Of a stretch of 64,000 bases of DNA, positions 61,000 through 64,000 are shown piece after piece (the first letter of the stretch is position 1; each line of letters begins with the position of its first letter). Source of the stretch: Phytoseiulus persimilis (taxonomy: Eukaryota; Arthropoda; Arachnida; Mesostigmata; Phytoseiidae); assembly GCA_037576195.1 (NCBI GenBank), contig CM075103.1:15686001-15750000 (forward strand). Reading direction: 5' to 3'. The position numbers were made by a program, and so were the translations under genes. The notes below the pieces were generated by a model that was not told the origin of the DNA, did no database searches, and saw only the letters and a program-made list of their open reading frames with translations.

Positions 61000-63900
61000 A
61001 GATGGTCATTGTTGGCCTCCGTCGTCACAATAGAGGACTAGTTCGTTTTGTGTGCGAGGGCGCGATGCTCACCGGAGTGCCCCTGTGCGACAAGAAGACA
61101 CAACTACCGAGACCACTTTCAGCCCAACCAGTAGTCTCCACGGTGACAGCGGGACCAGCTGAGCTGAGAATGTTTGCCGATCGTCAATGAAGTTCGTTCG
61201 TTCGCTCGCAGCGGAGGGGTGACGCCGTCGCCTGAAGTAGTTTCCGATATGATCCTACTTCAGACGGGAACGGAACTGAAGAAGAAGTGTATCGAGTGTT
61301 GTTTCCAGAAAAAGTCGGCGTCGTGCGGGGATTTGTACAAGAAAACTCGCGTTGCATTGATTTTCCATCGTGGTGACCTCGCCGCTCGGCTTACTTGGTT
61401 GTCGGCTCGTTCGGATTCGGTCCGCATAATAAATTACAAATCTACGGAGATCGGAAGCTACATTGTCGCGGCGGAATTTCTGGATTCACGCGGAATGTTC
61501 ACGAGAGAGTTGCTGGGGGAAAACTACAGCCAGTTCGCATTTCGACGGCAGCGGTGAGAGGAAACGAGGTTTATCATCTGCAGGTTTGCCGGCAACGGAA
61601 CAATGCGGTTGACATCCTCTCGAGTTGACTTCCGTAAGTAAGCCAGGCCTGACAGTCGATTCGGAATCTGGAAGTCCCCATCGTAGGTCGTATCGCGATG
61701 CTGTTGCTTGCATCGTAGTTCGCTTCCAACGAACTGCGCACAGCAGTTGTTCAACAAAGATTCGCCGTGAGCGGAGCATTGTGTGAATATCCCGATCGCA
61801 TCTATTCGACTCATTGCCGCCGTAAAGTTTCGTAGACGAAGGACGAATTATATTTACAAGAACAAACAGCACTGCGGCGGGATTCGGAATCAAGTGCAAG
61901 CTGGAAGGTGCTGTCTGTCAGAATCAGAACCGGGCCATAGATTCGGCTGAATCAGATCGAGATCCGATCCCGATTCTCCAATCAGAACAATGCTCGCTCA
62001 TGGTTCGGGATCCGTAATCGTGTGTGGCCGACCAATCACATCTCCCCCCCCCCCCTCTCCTTCGTGCAGAGAATTTGCTTCGTTTTCAGTGAATCACCCA
62101 TGCAAGTGAGCTCCTGGAATTTGGTGCTCCCTCAGCATATTCCGCGTAAATCGTCATTCCAAGCTCCACCTTGCGCCGAAAATCTGCTGGAATGCTTGAC
62201 ACCGGGAGGAATGCTGGACTTCGCTTTCCTCGTCCTTGACTCCTCTTTGAAGTTTATGTGGGTCGGGGGTAATGATTTCCCGATGGAATCGGCGCAAGAA
62301 GAGCCGCAAAGCTCTCAGGAAGAGTCCCCTCACTCGCTGAGGCTCTTGGCCTAGACTACGGTTACTCGGTCGGTTGGTCACCGAGCCGCATGTCTGACAC
62401 AACGTCGAGGAAGCATCCGAAAACGCTTTCTATTGGAGCGAACGCTGTGATCGTGATGAAGATTGTACATGCAGGGGCGGTGGCATTGTGTAAATCGTGA
62501 CGTCGATGAGGTTGTTGACACTTACGTCCGCTAGGAGGCGTGTCGGAGCCCCACATGACACGCGGCTTCGTATGCTATCGAGAGATCAACCCAGTTGACC
62601 AGGGCTCCTGCGGCCGTTGTCTGTTTTTGGTGGTTGTCGGTTGCGGAGAAGTGGCAAGCAACTAAAGAGGCAAGCGAGAAGGCAGGCTGGCAGCCAGGTT
62701 TGGGTAATGGTCCCTTGTCAAGGCAGGTTCCTGCCGCTGCCGCCCGTACAAAGCCTCTATTTGGCTGGGCTCCGTCAAAGAAGTACGTTCGTTCGTTCGT
62801 TTGTCCGCCCGCCCGCCGCCGGAGAAAAAATAGAAAAGGAAGAAGTGACCTATCTGCGAGAGATAGCCGATCTACTTTTCATTCTTGCGGTCCGTCTTCC
62901 CGCCTCCGATGGCGGTTGCTTGCTCTTCGTTCTTCGGTTCGTTTGTCTGTCTAAGTTGCCGTCATTTTTCCTACGTTGCAGTCGGACGGCCGCGGTCGCA
63001 TATTGTTCGTCTACCGAAAGCGGCAGTGTTTTCGGATGCTGGAATCTTCGTCCGAATGTTCGTCCATCTGCGCCACCATTGCATCCGTCCTCTGGCTTGG
63101 TCCGACCCGGTCACTCTTACGTCGAGTGGAAACGAAGACATTGATCGAACGAGGTCCAAGTTGCCACGAATTGAGCAGCGCATCGTTCCCGCGAGCCTGT
63201 CGAAATTCCGTTCGCAGATCCAGAATATCAATGAAACTCGATCAGAGCATGAGCTCGTTGATTCCCGGGAAAGCACTCTGAAATCCCTGAGAGGCAGTGA
63301 TAAAAGCTCCATGGAATCAATGTTTGCACCATCGTTGACCGCCTCCAACGTTGTTTGTTTCGCCCTCATTTGCGAGGGAGGCTGCGCATAAGCGTGGCAA
63401 CTGAACCATTCTCAGCCGCGTCGGGTCGAAAGTTGGAGGGGGTGTGGCTCCGAAATGTCACACAACTCCGGAGAGGGAGGATCTGGAGACAATGAAACGT
63501 ATCATCTGGCACTGCTTCGTGGCAGCGGGAATAATACCTCTTTCTTTCCGTGGAGAGTCGCAGAAAAGGACTCAAGGAGCGCCGAAACCCCGGAACTGAG
63601 TTCTGGATCTCCCGGACGATTCTTTTCTGATGGATGGAGAGGCGAAGCCTTAGGAGGCCGCAGATTCGACGAAGTTGCCCTCAGAATCACTTGCTGGGGA
63701 TTTACGGAATGTTCCACGTCGTGGGATCATAAGCGGTTCATCGTGTTCGTTTCTAGCATCTTTATTGGCGGAGTTTACGCCATCGGGGATCGGAATTCGA
63801 ACTTCCCTCGAGCTGAAGCTCCGCGGGCCGCTAGCTTCACTTTTGAATCGTGAAGCGTGTGCTCCGCGATGAGCCTGGCCAACCTGAATTGATTGAACTC

Positions 63901-64000
63901 GTGGAGATATTGTTTCTCTCTTCCGGATCGACCATCGCCTCGAGTAAATACATGGCAGCGTAGATTGTTGTGTTGATATTTGTTCTCGAAGCTCGTGTCG
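61000..64000. other. no gene recognised; C tract and GTTC microsatellite
   Basis: A C-rich run lies at 62044-62055 and a short GTTC/GCCC repeat at 62786-62818. Open frames of 110-175 codons (61174-61557, 62617-63391, 63455-63853) on + have no recognisable domain. The window ends inside sequence without a recognised gene. Confidence 0.25.

Overview
The window is nuclear DNA of an animal with compact introns. Genes carry short GT-AG introns (about 50-150 bp), GC is near 50%, and non-LTR and hAT-type transposon relics and minisatellites lie between genes. The gene set (a nuclear lamin with a CaaX box, ABHD18, a MAL/CMTM-like MARVEL protein, a secreted pancreatic-type lipase, an ionotropic receptor) points to an arthropod. 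A mite or tick is my best guess by style of sequence, but nothing here proves it. There are no bacterial or phage features.

Layout. 931-1882 (+): 3' half of an ionotropic (IR/iGluR-like) receptor with one frameshift. 3444-3890: 45-bp minisatellite in two opposed arms. 5702-6250 (-): decayed hAT transposase. 8413-8770 (+): small secreted acidic peptide gene with TATA box and poly(A) signal. 9856-9896: perfect 20-bp-arm palindrome. 12300-12760: inverted pair of dispersed repeats. 14622-16186 (-): five-exon secreted lipase with one frameshift. 18160-21060 (+): LINE relic whose endonuclease is split by an 884-bp hAT-type element with intact ends and an 8-bp target duplication. 22553-23275: second array of the same 45-bp minisatellite. 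25118-28104 (-): complete four-exon MARVEL gene. 30621-31241: 32-bp minisatellite open in all six frames. 34672-37023 (+): complete nine-exon ABHD18. 39170-39340 (-): tRNA-derived SINE-like repeat. 39685-42210 (-): complete six-exon lamin, convergent with ABHD18. 45930-46125: fold-back hairpin element. From 46 to 64 kb I see simple repeats and several open stretches, but no gene I can name.

The five recognised genes are unrelated housekeeping or secreted functions and form no pathway or cluster. Gene models were built by eye from reading frames, splice consensus and phase agreement; ABHD18, lamin and MARVEL keep phase across every junction. IR and lipase each need exactly one missing base, so they are either pseudogenes or carry assembly indels. 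I found no convincing undescribed biological system. The most notable structures are the hAT insertion in the LINE, the fold-back element, the opposed and higher-order 45-bp arrays, the six-frame-open 32-bp array and the unusual lamin rod.
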